From Caryophanales bacterium (GTDB lineage: Bacteria > Bacillota_I > Bacilli_A > RFN20 > CAG-826), in assembly GCA_016290145.1 (NCBI GenBank), contig JAEESX010000005.1, positions 1-41,327 of the forward strand: a DNA stretch of 41,327 nucleotides, in the 5' to 3' direction. Within the stretch, counting starts at the first letter, position 1, and the number at the start of each line of letters is the position of its first letter. Made by a program: the position numbers and the translations under genes. The notes beneath the pieces were generated by a model that ran no database searches, was not told the origin of the DNA, and was given only the letters and a program-made list of their open reading frames with translations. Positions 24,091-32,981 of the stretch are shown here, piece after piece.

Positions 24091-26088
24091 AGAATATGTA
24101 ATTGTTCCCTCTAAATCCGTTCTTCTAATCTTCATGCCTTCTTCCTCAAGAATCTTAAGAACCGAGTTATGAGGATGGCCGTATTTATTATTCTTCCCCA
24201 CTGAAATAATTGCAGTATCTGGTGTTACATGCTTAATAAATTCTTTACAAGTGGATGTGTTGGATCCGTGATGGCCCACTTTTAAGATGTCACAATTAAG
24301 ATTTGGATATTCTTCAATCATCTTACGTTCCACCATGATCGGTGCATCACCCATCACTAAAAAATACTTGTGCATTAGTTCAAAACCGATGACTAAAGAC
24401 TTATCATTTTCACCACTATATTCAGTGATATGAGTGTTGTAATTTGTGAATGATAAACCACCCACTGAAACAGGAAAATTATCGGTGTTTGTTCTCACCT
24501 GTTTTGCATAGAAATTCTCTTTTAGAGAATCGAGTGCGCCTGAGTGGTCAAAATCATCATGTGTAGTAATGACTAAATCAAGGTTATAGATTCTCTTCTT
24601 TTTGAGAAAAGGAATGAGTGTTTCTTTGGCTAAATCTGTATAAGTTAATCCACCCGTATCAATAAGAACTGAGGTCGTTCCTCTTCTCACTAGACAAGAG
24701 TCACCTTGTCCAACATTAATGAAGCAAACCTCTTCGCTTATGAAGTTATTGATGGGGATATGATAAAGAACTAGTGAAATGAGGAAAAAGGCCGCTATCG
24801 CTCTATAAATAGGAATAAATCCGATGCTTCGGTAGTAACAATAAGCGAGGAAGATAAAACCGAATATTAAAATCATCCATCCCGCTAACGGAGGACCATT
24901 TATCTGGAATGATATCTTAGCGAGCCAGCCTAATAGGTTTCCGAGACATTTCGTAGAAAAGTTCACAGCTCCATATATCGGAACTCCATAGAAACAAAGT
25001 AAGGAAATGACCGCTTCAAATATGAATAAAGGCGATAAAGCGAAGTTCGCTATCAAAGATAGAGGACTGGTTCCGTTATAAAATTTGAGTTCAAAAGGAA
25101 TAAAGAAAATATAGATAAGTAGTAATTCATAGGGTTTCTTAAATCTTCTTGGAATAAATGCTTCTGCCTCTCTAATACATTTGATGAAAAACGGCATCGT
25201 AAAGCCAATGATGAAACTCATTTGATATCCCAAATGATAGTCAATTAAAAGGAACATCGTTCCCACTATGGCGACTATATCTAGACCAGAAAACTTCTTC
25301 ATTAAGAATATCTCATTAATATAGCGGAAAATCTCTAGCACAATAATCCTAATAATTGTGAATCTTGGGAAAGTAAAAATGAGATATGGAAGTAGCATCA
25401 CAATTGGCAAAAACTTCCACCTTTTATCTTTGATAAAGTAAGAAAGAATAAAAGTGAAAAGACGTAGGTAAGCATAGATAAAAATGCCTGATGCATTTAT
25501 AAGCCTTCCGATATGTAATTCCTTCGCATCATCCAAGATCTCATCATCAACGTTTTCAGAGAACAATAACGCACCGATTAGGTTTCTGCTTTTCTCATCA
25601 AAATGTGAAAGGAATTTCTCTCTTCTATTTCTGATGCGAATTGGATTAGAAAACTTCACCTCAATCTTCTTAATAGATAAGGAATAATAAACACCTTTCT
25701 TATTGAGATAATCTTTGAAGTCAAACTGTGATTCTAAAGTAGTAAAAGATAAGTCTTCTTTCTTGCCTGTTATCTTTAGATAATCTCCTATCTCATACTC
25801 ATTATTTTTGTTATAGGAATATAATCTTTCGCCTCCTGAGAGTAAAAGAAAATAATTCGGGTGGGAATCGATGACTATACCACTATAGCTCTCTTTCTTT
25901 ACATCGATTTTGATATAGCTAATTCCCACACCGATTATGGTTAATCCAATAGCTAGCAAACCAAGTCTTTTCTTATACCGATAGAAGATAAGAAAAATGA
26001 TTAACACTGAAACAATGGAAAAGATGATGATTTGGTAGCGAAAGGATATGCCAATCCAAAAACAAATAAATAATAAAAAGATTATCAC
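24073..26088 (-). CDS. comEC: competence protein ComEC/Rec2, DNA uptake channel
   Basis: Membrane channel that carries single-stranded DNA into the cell during transformation. The 671 residues contain N-terminal helices and an OB-like domain, the multi-helix competence domain (about 180-430), and a C-terminal metallo-beta-lactamase domain with GQGDSCLV, the metal motif THDDFDHSGAL and GHHGSNTST, so the nuclease-type domain looks intact. It begins with GTG at 26088 and overlaps the comEA stop by four bases (GTGA). The comEA-comEC order suggests functional DNA uptake, although no pilus or ComFA genes are in this window. Confidence 0.94.
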   Translation of the reverse strand: MIIFLLFICFWIGISFRYQIIIFSIVSVLIIFLIFYRYKKRLGLLAIGLTIIGVGISYIKIDVKKESYSGIVIDSHPNYFLLLSGGERLYSYNKNNEYEIGDYLKITGKKEDLSFTTLESQFDFKDYLNKKGVYYSLSIKKIEVKFSNPIRIRNRREKFLSHFDEKSRNLIGALLFSENVDDEILDDAKELHIGRLINASGIFIYAYLRLFTFILSYFIKDKRWKFLPIVMLLPYLIFTFPRFTIIRIIVLEIFRYINEIFLMKKFSGLDIVAIVGTMFLLIDYHLGYQMSFIIGFTMPFFIKCIREAEAFIPRRFKKPYELLLIYIFFIPFELKFYNGTSPLSLIANFALSPLFIFEAVISLLCFYGVPIYGAVNFSTKCLGNLLGWLAKISFQINGPPLAGWMILIFGFIFLAYCYYRSIGFIPIYRAIAAFFLISLVLYHIPINNFISEEVCFINVGQGDSCLVRRGTTSVLIDTGGLTYTDLAKETLIPFLKKKRIYNLDLVITTHDDFDHSGALDSLKENFYAKQVRTNTDNFPVSVGGLSFTNYNTHITEYSGENDKSLVIGFELMHKYFLVMGDAPIMVERKMIEEYPNLNCDILKVGHHGSNTSTCKEFIKHVTPDTAIISVGKNNKYGHPHNSVLKILEEEGMKIRRTDLEGTITYSNYIFM

Positions 26089-26618
26089 GCGTGTAAGGTT
26101 ACGAAGTTTCTTACTTTACGATATGTTGCGTTACCAATGCCATACACTTCCATGAGTTGTTCAACGGTTTGAAAGACACCATTACTTGTGCGGTAACTGA
26201 CGATGGAACTCGCAATAGAAGTTGTGATTCCATTAACATTTGTTAATGTATCAGCGGTATCAGAGTTAATGTTGACCTTAGCAATAGGTTCATTATTGCA
26301 GATGTCAGTAGCGTCATATTTACTCGCGATATAGTAAGTATTTCCCGCTTTTAAAGATGCTTGCTCAAAGAACGCTAAATCGTCTGCGTTATTTGTGAGT
26401 CCGCCACCTGCTCTAATAAGATCTCCCATTGTGATTCCATCACTTAAAACATAGGTGCCAGGTTTATTGACCTCACCCTCAATTGTGTAGGCGCTCCCAC
26501 TATCTACTGTTTGCTGAGTGTTTGTGGTTTGGTTGTTATTCACTTTTGGATCAATCATCATAAATCCGATGATTAAAACTGCCGCGGCAATAACAACACC
26601 AATAATGACTTTATACAT
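26085..26618 (-). CDS. comEA: competence protein ComEA, DNA receptor
   Basis: Membrane-anchored receptor that binds double-stranded DNA outside the cell. The 177 residues comprise an N-terminal membrane helix (about 4-24), a flexible Thr/Gln/Asn stretch, an SLBB domain (YTIEGEVNKPGTYVLSDG and on, about 48-102), and a helix-hairpin-helix pair (about 115-177: INSDTADTLTNVNGITTSIA, MEVYGIGNATYRKV). AGGAGG seven nt before the ATG fixes the start. It is coupled to comEC. Its leader is a near-copy of that of the C39-peptidase gene. Confidence 0.95.
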   Translation of the reverse strand: MYKVIIGVVIAAAVLIIGFMMIDPKVNNNQTTNTQQTVDSGSAYTIEGEVNKPGTYVLSDGITMGDLIRAGGGLTNNADDLAFFEQASLKAGNTYYIASKYDATDICNNEPIAKVNINSDTADTLTNVNGITTSIASSIVSYRTSNGVFQTVEQLMEVYGIGNATYRKVRNFVTLHA

Positions 26619-26671
26619 AAAAAGACCTCCTACTTAATACATAGGGGGTCTATTTATTATTCTTTTGCAAA
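26619..26671 (-). promoter_or_regulatory. shared leader element, copy 2 (before comEA)
   Basis: TTTGCA (26666-26671), 17 nt, CCCCC (26644-26648). A hairpin pairs AGACCCCCTA (26642-26651) with TAGGAGGTCT (26623-26632) around a 9-nt loop (26633-26641). Compared with copy 1, two outer pairs differ on both arms and still pair (T-A to G-C, G-C to A-T), and the C-A mismatch is kept. The Shine-Dalgarno lies in the second arm. It starts 5 nt after the greA stop. Confidence 0.7.
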
Positions 26672-26676
26672 TTATT

Positions 26677-27150
26677 TTATTTTTTGCTGCCGATGCTGAT
26701 GATTTGCACTTTATAAGGCTTAATAGCCTTAACTTCGACGATGTCACCAACGACTTTACCTAAGATGGCTTCGCCTAATGCACATGAACTGGAGATTTTT
26801 CCTTCGAATGGATTGCTTTCGATAGAACCAACAATCATGTATTCAGCTTCTTTGTTCATTTCGATGAACTTGACTGTGACTGTGGAACCTAAGCCAACTT
26901 TATTGCTCTTGCTGTTTTCTTCGATGATTTCAGCGTTGTTTAATGTGGCTTCGATTTCTTTAATACGAGCTTCGACTTCTGCTTGTTTTCCACGAGCGGC
27001 ATCATAGTCGGCGTTTTCAGATAAGTCACCTTGTGCACGAGCTTCTGCTAATTCACGTTTGACTTCATCACGAGCGACGTCGATGAGATAACGAAGTTCT
27101 TCTTCTAATTTTTTATATCCAGCTTTAGTTAATTTTGTTTTTTCTGCCAT
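26677..27150 (-). CDS. greA: transcription elongation factor GreA
   Basis: Rescues backtracked RNA polymerase by stimulating transcript cleavage. The 157 residues show the N-terminal coiled coil with the acidic tip (DLSENADYDAARGKQAEVEARI) and the C-terminal FKBP-like domain (GEAILGKVVGD). A frame extends to GTG at 27159, but GAGG eight nt before 27150 and the family start MAEK favour 27150. An extended -10 promoter lies upstream. No terminator follows, so some read-through into comEA is possible. Confidence 0.97.
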   Translation of the reverse strand: MAEKTKLTKAGYKKLEEELRYLIDVARDEVKRELAEARAQGDLSENADYDAARGKQAEVEARIKEIEATLNNAEIIEENSKSNKVGLGSTVTVKFIEMNKEAEYMIVGSIESNPFEGKISSSCALGEAILGKVVGDIVEVKAIKPYKVQIISIGSKK

Positions 27151-27180
27151 GATATGCACCTCTTTTATTTAGCGAACGTT

Positions 27181-27189
27181 ATTATATCA
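27181..27189 (-). promoter_or_regulatory. greA promoter, extended -10
   Basis: TGA-TATAAT (27181-27189) matches the TGn extended -10. The predicted leader is about 25 nt with GAGG before the ATG. The -35 is weak, as is common with extended -10 promoters. Confidence 0.6.
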
Positions 27190-27219
27190 AATAACGAATT
27201 AAAAATTAAACAATTATGT

Positions 27220-27237
27220 GCGAAATTATTATTTCGC
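27220..27237 (-). terminator. hairpin containing the stop of the DUF1292 gene
   Basis: GCGAAAT (27231-27237) and ATTTCGC (27220-27226) with loop AATA. The tandem TAATAA stop lies in the arm and loop. No U-run follows, so end-processing or protection is as likely as termination. Confidence 0.5.
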
Positions 27238-27501
27238 CTTGATTTCTTGAATCTTTGGGTCGTCTTCGTAAGCATTGAATACTTCTTCGACTTCCGCATA
27301 TTCATCTGGGTCTTCGATTTCTTCGAGTTCCCCATTATCCTTGTAACGCATTGCGAAAACTTCATCAGGATTTTCTTCGCTATAGAAGAATACATAGGAA
27401 GTTTTTCTCTCTTCGTTATCATAGGTAAATAACACTTGCATTAAGTGTTCATTTCCTTGTTCATCTACGATGGTGATTTGTTTTTCGTTCTCTAACATCA
27501 T
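27229..27501 (-). CDS. DUF1292 (YrzB-like) protein
   Basis: 90-residue acidic protein beginning with a QITIVDEQGNEHLMQVLFTY-like strand set and ending in an Asp/Glu-rich helix, as in YrzB of Bacillus. The function is unknown. Its place after ruvX and before greA is the conserved Firmicutes neighbourhood alaS-ruvX-yrzB. Two adjacent ATGs are possible (27501 and 27498). AAGGAG lies 5 and 8 nt before them, and the first overlaps the ruvX stop as ATGA. Confidence 0.85.
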   Translation of the reverse strand: MMLENEKQITIVDEQGNEHLMQVLFTYDNEERKTSYVFFYSEENPDEVFAMRYKDNGELEEIEDPDEYAEVEEVFNAYEDDPKIQEIKAK

Positions 27502-27926
27502 CTATTCTCCTTCATTCTTACGTATGTATCGAGGATAATGCAGGCCGCAATGCGATCCACACTTTCTTTTCTCTTTTTATGATTTAATCCTTGCTCAGAA
27601 ATTGATCTATTCGCGGTGACAGAAGTTAATCTTTCATCCACTGTGTTAATGACGAGTTTTGGATTTTCTTTTAATAAATCTTCACGGAAACGCATGACAT
27701 TATTGGCCATTTCACTCATTTCACCCGATAGGTGTAATGGAAGACCGATTGCGATTTCGTTAATACCCATCTTTTCACATAATTCTAAGACGTGTTTTCT
27801 AGCAACGATATATTGGTTACGATCAAATCTAAATGTTTCAATGCCGTGGACAAAACCGAAGGAATCGCTATAAGCGATACCACATGTTGTTGTGCCTAAA
27901 TCTAATCCGATAACTTTGTCTAACAT
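27498..27926 (-). CDS. ruvX: RuvX/YqgF, pre-16S rRNA nuclease and RNase H-fold protein
   Basis: 142-residue RNase H-fold protein, reported to process the 5' end of 16S rRNA and earlier proposed as a Holliday-junction resolvase. GLDLGTTTCGIAYSD (near 8-22) carries the first catalytic Asp. VDERLTS and KKRKESVDRIAACIILDTY carry the other acidic residues. The ATG overlaps the alaS stop by one base (TAATG). Confidence 0.94.
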   Translation of the reverse strand: MLDKVIGLDLGTTTCGIAYSDSFGFVHGIETFRFDRNQYIVARKHVLELCEKMGINEIAIGLPLHLSGEMSEMANNVMRFREDLLKENPKLVINTVDERLTSVTANRSISEQGLNHKKRKESVDRIAACIILDTYVRMKENR

Positions 27927-30529
27927 TATTTTACTAAACCTTTCACGAGTTCGATTGCGGCATCGACTCTAGATGCATCTTTACCGGCACCACTTGCCAT
28001 ATCTGGACGTCCGCCTCCGCTACCACCTAAGCATTGTGCGACTTGTCTAATCACATTACCGGCTAATAAGCCTTTTTCTTGTGCGGCTTTTGAAGAAGAA
28101 ACAACGATTGGTAAATTGCCGTTTTCTTCACCGATTAAAACGATTAAATAGTCAGGATGTTGTGTCTTTAAGTTATCAACTAAAGATAACAATGCATCTC
28201 TCTTATTACCTTTTAGGTAAGAAACTAATAAATGGACACCATTACCTTCAATAAATGCATCTTTTAAGGATTGGCTGGAGAGATATGCTAACTTGTCACT
28301 TAAGGATTCGTTAACTTTCTTCATTTCTTCCTTCTCTTTGAGCATTGTGCTGATTCTATTTGGAACATCGCCATAAGAAGCAACACCCACTAAGTCTCTG
28401 CTTCTTGCTAAGAGAGTTTCTCTTCTCTTCACTAATTCATAAGCACCGATTGAGGTTCTGGCTTGAATTCTTCTAATACCTGCGGCAACGCTTTCTTCAT
28501 ATTCGATAACGAATAATCCGATATCAGAGGAATTATTAACGTGTGTACCACCACAGAATTCTTTACTGATTTCATCAAAGCAAACAACTCTTACGACATC
28601 GCCATATTTATCATCAAATAAGGCTTTCGCACCCATATTCTTGGCTTCTTCAATTGGAAGAACTTTTGTTTCACATGGAATGCCTTCGGCAATCCATTCA
28701 TTAACTTTTCTTTCTACTTCAGTGAGTTGTTCTGGTGTCACTTTTTGGAAGTGATTGAAGTCGAAATGGCTGTATTCATCATTCACATAACTACCGTGTT
28801 GTGCGATGTGATCACCTAAGACATCTGTTAAGGCTTTTTGTAATAAGTGGACGGAAGAGTGATTTCTCATAATCTTCATTCTTCTTTGTTCATCCACTTT
28901 TAAGGTCATAACGTCGCCAACTTTCACTTCACCATATAAAACTTCAACATGGTGTAAATGTTGCTTATTTGGGGCTTTAATGACGTTTAAAACCTTTAAT
29001 GCGGTCTCACTTGATTCGATACTTCCGGTATCAGCGACTTGGCCACCACTTTCTGCGTAGAATGTGGTTTTATCAAAGATAATGTCACCGGAATCACTTA
29101 AGGAATCGACTTTAACACCGTCTTTAAATAAGGCGATAACTTTTGCTTCTAATGGTTTAACGCCATAGGTGAATTCACTCTTGAGTGTGCAATCCATTAA
29201 ATCTTTAGATTGCTTGTTCATACTTTGTTGATCACCACGTGCGGCTCTCGCTCTTTCTTTTTGCTCTTTCATGAGTTCTTCAAAGCCTTTTAAGTCGACT
29301 TTCACGTTCTTTTCTTCACAGATTTCCATAGTTAATTCTTTTGGGAATCCATAGGTATCGTAAAGTAAGAACATATCTTTACCGGATAATTCATCTTTTC
29401 CGGAAATGGATTTTAATAATAACGCTTCACCATTTTCTAAGGTCTTTAAGAATTTTTCTTCTTCCGCTTTAACCATTTTAGCGATGAATTCTTGTTTACC
29501 CAATAAGTATGGGTAATAGACTTGCATTGTGTCAGCGACAACCGCGACGAGTTCATGTAAGAACGGTTTATTAATACCTAAAACACGGCCAAAACGTTCC
29601 GCTCTTCTGAGTAATCTACGTAAAACGTAGCCTCTACCTTCATTGGAGAACATTTCGCCATCTGCTAAAGCAAATGTAATGGTTCTAATATGGTCAGCAA
29701 TAACTCTAAATGCACGTTTGTTTTCCGTGTATTTCTTACCGCATAAGGATTCGCTCTTTTCAATGGTTGGCCAGAATAAGTCTGTTTCATAAACTGTATC
29801 GGTTTCTTGAATGACAACTGTGAATCTTTCTAAGCCAGCGCCTGTATCAATATTCTTATTAGGAAGTTCTTTATATTCACTTCTTGGTTTGCCAATTTCA
29901 CTGTTGAATTGAGAGAAAACAATGTTCCAGATTTCTACGAAACGGGAATTTGGTAAATCATCAATTAATAATTTAAGACCCACACCTTCTGGATCGTATT
30001 TTTCACCTCTATCAAAGTGAACTTCTGTATCAGGACCACATGGGCCTTCACCGATTTCCCAGAAGTTATCTTCTTTGGTAATTAAATGGCTTTCTTCAAT
30101 ACCAGCATCCATCCAGCATTTCTTGGTTTCTAAATCATCTGGATGATATGTCATATATAATCTTTCCTTTGGAAAGTTAAACCATTTTTCACTTGTTAAG
30201 AGTTCCACTGCCCATGGGATAACTTCTTTTCTAAAGTAATCACCAATGGAGAAGTTACCTAACATTTCAAAGAAAGTTAAGTGTGTGGCATCACCAACGT
30301 TTTCAATATCATTTGTTCTAATGGATTTTTGTGCGTTAGTAATTCTTCTAGATGGAGGTATTTCCGTTCCATCAAAGTATTTCTTTAAAGCGGCAACCCC
30401 TGCGTTGATCCATAACAAAGTTGGGTCGTTCTTTGGAATTAAAGAACTACCTGGTTCAACATGGTGACCTTTGCTTTTAAAGAAGTCTAACCACATTTGT
30501 CTAATTTCACTTGATGTCATTTTTTTCAT
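27926..30529 (-). CDS. alaS: alanyl-tRNA synthetase
   Basis: Charges tRNA-Ala and edits mischarged Ser and Gly. The 867 residues show the class II core (SSEIRQMWLDFFKSKGH and the TFFEMLGNFSIGDYFRKE motif 2 region), the editing domain with HSSVHLL and CGGTH zinc ligands, and the C-terminal Gly-rich GGSGGGRPDMASGAGKD segment. The start at 30529 has GGAGG six nt upstream. It is controlled by an upstream T-box leader and heads the alaS-ruvX-DUF1292 operon. Confidence 0.98.
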   Translation of the reverse strand: MKKMTSSEIRQMWLDFFKSKGHHVEPGSSLIPKNDPTLLWINAGVAALKKYFDGTEIPPSRRITNAQKSIRTNDIENVGDATHLTFFEMLGNFSIGDYFRKEVIPWAVELLTSEKWFNFPKERLYMTYHPDDLETKKCWMDAGIEESHLITKEDNFWEIGEGPCGPDTEVHFDRGEKYDPEGVGLKLLIDDLPNSRFVEIWNIVFSQFNSEIGKPRSEYKELPNKNIDTGAGLERFTVVIQETDTVYETDLFWPTIEKSESLCGKKYTENKRAFRVIADHIRTITFALADGEMFSNEGRGYVLRRLLRRAERFGRVLGINKPFLHELVAVVADTMQVYYPYLLGKQEFIAKMVKAEEEKFLKTLENGEALLLKSISGKDELSGKDMFLLYDTYGFPKELTMEICEEKNVKVDLKGFEELMKEQKERARAARGDQQSMNKQSKDLMDCTLKSEFTYGVKPLEAKVIALFKDGVKVDSLSDSGDIIFDKTTFYAESGGQVADTGSIESSETALKVLNVIKAPNKQHLHHVEVLYGEVKVGDVMTLKVDEQRRMKIMRNHSSVHLLQKALTDVLGDHIAQHGSYVNDEYSHFDFNHFQKVTPEQLTEVERKVNEWIAEGIPCETKVLPIEEAKNMGAKALFDDKYGDVVRVVCFDEISKEFCGGTHVNNSSDIGLFVIEYEESVAAGIRRIQARTSIGAYELVKRRETLLARSRDLVGVASYGDVPNRISTMLKEKEEMKKVNESLSDKLAYLSSQSLKDAFIEGNGVHLLVSYLKGNKRDALLSLVDNLKTQHPDYLIVLIGEENGNLPIVVSSSKAAQEKGLLAGNVIRQVAQCLGGSGGGRPDMASGAGKDASRVDAAIELVKGLVK

Positions 30530-30549
30530 AAAAATTCCTCCAAATATAA

Positions 30550-30757
30550 GAAAACGTTCCTTTTAAGGAACGATAATTTACCGCGGTACCATCCTTTTTC
30601 ACCCGCTATTGCGGATGCACTTATTTATAACTTTGCGCAGTTAACGATGGGGATTAGCCATATTCTTCAGAAGTGGCCCACCTATTTATCCCTTGCGTCC
30701 TTCACACCATCCGACGCTCGCTTTAAGTCTTCAATAGGCTTCTCTTCTTGCTTACGG
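30550..30757 (-). ncRNA. T-box riboswitch of alaS
   Basis: Leader of about 208 nt. The T-box core GGTACCGCGG (30581-30590) is followed by terminator arms CGTTCC (30567-30572) and GGAACG (30555-30560) and a U-run. Upstream, stem I is recognisable: a base AGAAG pairing with CTTCT, a GAGC/GGATGGTG apical region, and the likely specifier codon GCC (30675-30677, Ala) followed by A. Uncharged tRNA-Ala would pair at both sites and favour the antiterminator, raising alaS expression. Confidence 0.93.
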
Positions 30758-30763
30758 AGTATA
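30758..30763 (-). promoter_or_regulatory. -10 box of the alaS T-box transcript
   Basis: TATACT just upstream of the recognised T-box leader predicts a start near 30751. The -35 region overlaps the end of the upstream membrane-protein gene and is T-rich without a clear match. Confidence 0.45.
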
Positions 30764-30788
30764 AAATATCACATATTTTAGATAAAAA

Positions 30789-31577
30789 CTATTGTTTATT
30801 TGTTTTAGCTCTTTTTCTTTCGTTTAAAGAAACTATCCAATAAATAAAGATTGCGAATAGAAAAACGATATAGAGCATTCCACCTATAGCAAAACAATTT
30901 GAAAAAGCTAAACCAACATAGAAAGGAGCTTGAATAGCTGAAATAGGACCACAAATGACAAATAGGAAAAAGAAGAATAAGAATGCATCAAATGATATTC
31001 CGGAGAAGCAATAAAGAAGAAGGTCTGTAAATAAAATGTTAAACCATGTTATCCAAAACGATAGACAATTAATTAGAACTCTTAATATGTTTGGCTTTTC
31101 TTTATCGAAACCAGTAGCATACATAAGACCATAAAAAGCAGTTAATAAAGTAAAAACTGCTAAAGCAATAATGAAAAATAAGATATATTCTGTGTTTCCA
31201 ACTCGGGTGCAAATAATAGCTATCAAATGAATGAACATACCGAATGAAAAAAAGAAACGGAAATCGCCTTTTCTATCAAAACCATTAATAAATAAATTTA
31301 GGAACGATAATACGAATAGAATTGAAATGATAATCGAAAACTCAAAATTTACAAAACTAGGAACTAATGTCCAGCCTTCAGTGGCATTTTCTATTGAACC
31401 AAAACCTAAAAAAGTAGCAGTTATAGGATAGCCATAGTTTTCTTGTAAATTAGTGCTCCCATATACTTTAAAACCAACAAAGTAAGAAACGAGTGAAACA
31501 CCTATTAACACGGCTAATAAAGACGTGACAATTATCTTAACTAATTTACTATTAAGAGTATCGTATATCTTTTTCAT
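30789..31577 (-). CDS. integral membrane protein, unknown function
   Basis: 262 residues with about six to seven membrane helices, rich in Phe, Ile and Leu, and a basic tail (NERKRAKTNKQ). I recognise no family or catalytic motif. The frame can be extended to TTG at 31592, but the ATG at 31577 gives a standard start (MKKIYD) before the first helix. No Shine-Dalgarno is seen; a TATAAT lies about 35 nt upstream. By eye the gene is more AT-rich than its neighbours, which may mean recent acquisition or weak selection. It is a single-gene unit between two terminated operons. Confidence 0.75.
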   Translation of the reverse strand: MKKIYDTLNSKLVKIIVTSLLAVLIGVSLVSYFVGFKVYGSTNLQENYGYPITATFLGFGSIENATEGWTLVPSFVNFEFSIIISILFVLSFLNLFINGFDRKGDFRFFFSFGMFIHLIAIICTRVGNTEYILFFIIALAVFTLLTAFYGLMYATGFDKEKPNILRVLINCLSFWITWFNILFTDLLLYCFSGISFDAFLFFFFLFVICGPISAIQAPFYVGLAFSNCFAIGGMLYIVFLFAIFIYWIVSLNERKRAKTNKQ

Positions 31578-31612
31578 AATTGTTCGATGCAATCAATATT
31601 ATTTGTGCGTCC

Positions 31613-31642
31613 ATTATAGGCACATACGCAAAATAAAAGCAA
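31613..31642 (-). promoter_or_regulatory. promoter of the 262-residue membrane protein
   Basis: TTGCTT (31637-31642), 18 bp, TATAAT (31613-31618), just downstream of the terminator of the preceding gene. Confidence 0.55.
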
Positions 31643-31643
31643 T

Positions 31644-31671
31644 AAAAAACTCCTAAGCACTGCCTAGGAGT
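31644..31671 (-). terminator. intrinsic terminator of the zinc-ribbon membrane protein gene
   Basis: ACTCCTA (31665-31671), 9-nt loop, TAGGAGT (31649-31655), then six T on the minus strand. Confidence 0.9.
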
Positions 31672-31691
31672 ATTTCATCATTTATAAAGCT

Positions 31692-32885
31692 TTATTTTTT
31701 GGCGTTTGGTTCAACGTTAATAAAGAATGGATAAGCCGCTAAGACCATTGAGAATATCAATGGGAATACAGCGAATACTGTGCCTTCTCTATAGAATAAT
31801 AAGTCGCAACCATTATTACATAATGCAACAATACAAATCACAAAGAACCAACCATATGTGACTGCATTAGCAATCTTAAACACTAAACCGGCAGGCTTGA
31901 TACCTAAGATGAATGTTGCAATACACATTGGTATACCAAGGAGACTGAGAACAAAGATGGCAATAATTGTGCCATTAGGTCTAAAGTCGATTTCGCCACC
32001 ATATGCTTCATTGATTAATGCAATGTAAATGAATATGACAATGATGTATAAGACTTCAGCAATGTACAAACCTAATAAGAATAAAGAATTTAATTTTACA
32101 ATGCCTTCTGGCTTTTTCATCTTCACTAAAGCAATAATTGCTAAAGCAACACAAACTAATGAAATAAATAAATATGGGAAGAAAATATTGATATCATCAA
32201 GAATAAAAGTGAACTTGAAGTTTTCGCCAGCAATATCAACATAGTCAACAATATTTTCAATGCCTCTAATGACATTAACAACTTCGCCGATGAAAAATAA
32301 AAGACCCATAAAGGCAAAACACACTAATGGGATGAGCCATTTTAAGAATTTAGGGAAAAACTCTTTTTTACCTGTCTGTTCATTAGATTCTGCTTTAACA
32401 GGTTGTTCTTCTTTAACAGGTTCACTAACAAAAGGTGTTTCCTCTTTTTCAGCAACTGGTTTAACTTCTTCCGCTTTTGCTTCAGGTCTTTGAGCACCAC
32501 AGGAAGAACAGAATTTGCCTTCATTGTGTGCGCCACAATTTGGACATTCCCATCCACCATCTTGTTGTTTTGGCGCTTCTGCTTTTGGCCCTTCAGCTTT
32601 CTTTTCCTCAACTTGTTGAGGTTGTCCGCCATCCGCCATCTTTCTTTCACTCCATTTCTTTTCGAGAACGAACTCAACAATGGCCACAACACAGGCTGGA
32701 ATTAAAAAACTCAAAGAAATGAAATATAATCCCCATCCAGCTGGATTTTCCATACAAATGATCAGTGCAGGAATGAGTGAGAGGGCGCCAAAGACCATAA
32801 GGACCGCGGCAACAATTCTCAAAATTTTGCAATAAACAGGTAATTCTTTAAAGGTAAACTTTGGTTTTTTTGCTTTTTCTGCCAT
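31692..32885 (-). CDS. membrane protein with internal zinc ribbon, unknown function
   Basis: 397 residues. Two N-terminal membrane helices (about 22-44 and 53-75) are followed by a charged linker holding a zinc ribbon CPNCGAH...CSSCG (C114, C117, C126, C129). A Lys/Glu/Pro-rich stretch follows, then five or six further helices (from about 187 to the end). The ribbon type is common in small membrane proteins of Firmicutes and suggests protein or nucleic-acid contacts in the cytoplasm; no enzyme motif is visible. AAGGAG (32892-32897) supports the start. It is a one-gene unit between terminators. Function not known. Confidence 0.75.
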   Translation of the reverse strand: MAEKAKKPKFTFKELPVYCKILRIVAAVLMVFGALSLIPALIICMENPAGWGLYFISLSFLIPACVVAIVEFVLEKKWSERKMADGGQPQQVEEKKAEGPKAEAPKQQDGGWECPNCGAHNEGKFCSSCGAQRPEAKAEEVKPVAEKEETPFVSEPVKEEQPVKAESNEQTGKKEFFPKFLKWLIPLVCFAFMGLLFFIGEVVNVIRGIENIVDYVDIAGENFKFTFILDDINIFFPYLFISLVCVALAIIALVKMKKPEGIVKLNSLFLLGLYIAEVLYIIVIFIYIALINEAYGGEIDFRPNGTIIAIFVLSLLGIPMCIATFILGIKPAGLVFKIANAVTYGWFFVICIVALCNNGCDLLFYREGTVFAVFPLIFSMVLAAYPFFINVEPNAKK

Positions 32886-32927
32886 AAAAATCTCCTTAAG
32901 TAGATATTATTCTCTTTTATTTTAATA

Positions 32928-32950
32928 AAAAATCCTCGATTGATACGAGG
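32928..32950 (-). terminator. intrinsic terminator of the rarA-dtd-mnmA operon
   Basis: CCTCG (32946-32950), 7-nt loop, CGAGG (32934-32938), then ATTTTTT on the minus strand. Confidence 0.85.
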
Positions 32951-32981
32951 AAATTTTATATAAATGTCAAATTATTGAATT

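Noticed and set aside
27151-27159. GTG start for greA
   Set aside because: It lies at or within the ribosome site GAGGTG and adds residues not found in GreA.
32403-32722. Plus-strand and alternative frames inside the zinc-ribbon gene
   Set aside because: They are shadows of the Lys/Glu-rich linker, with unlikely composition and no start signals.
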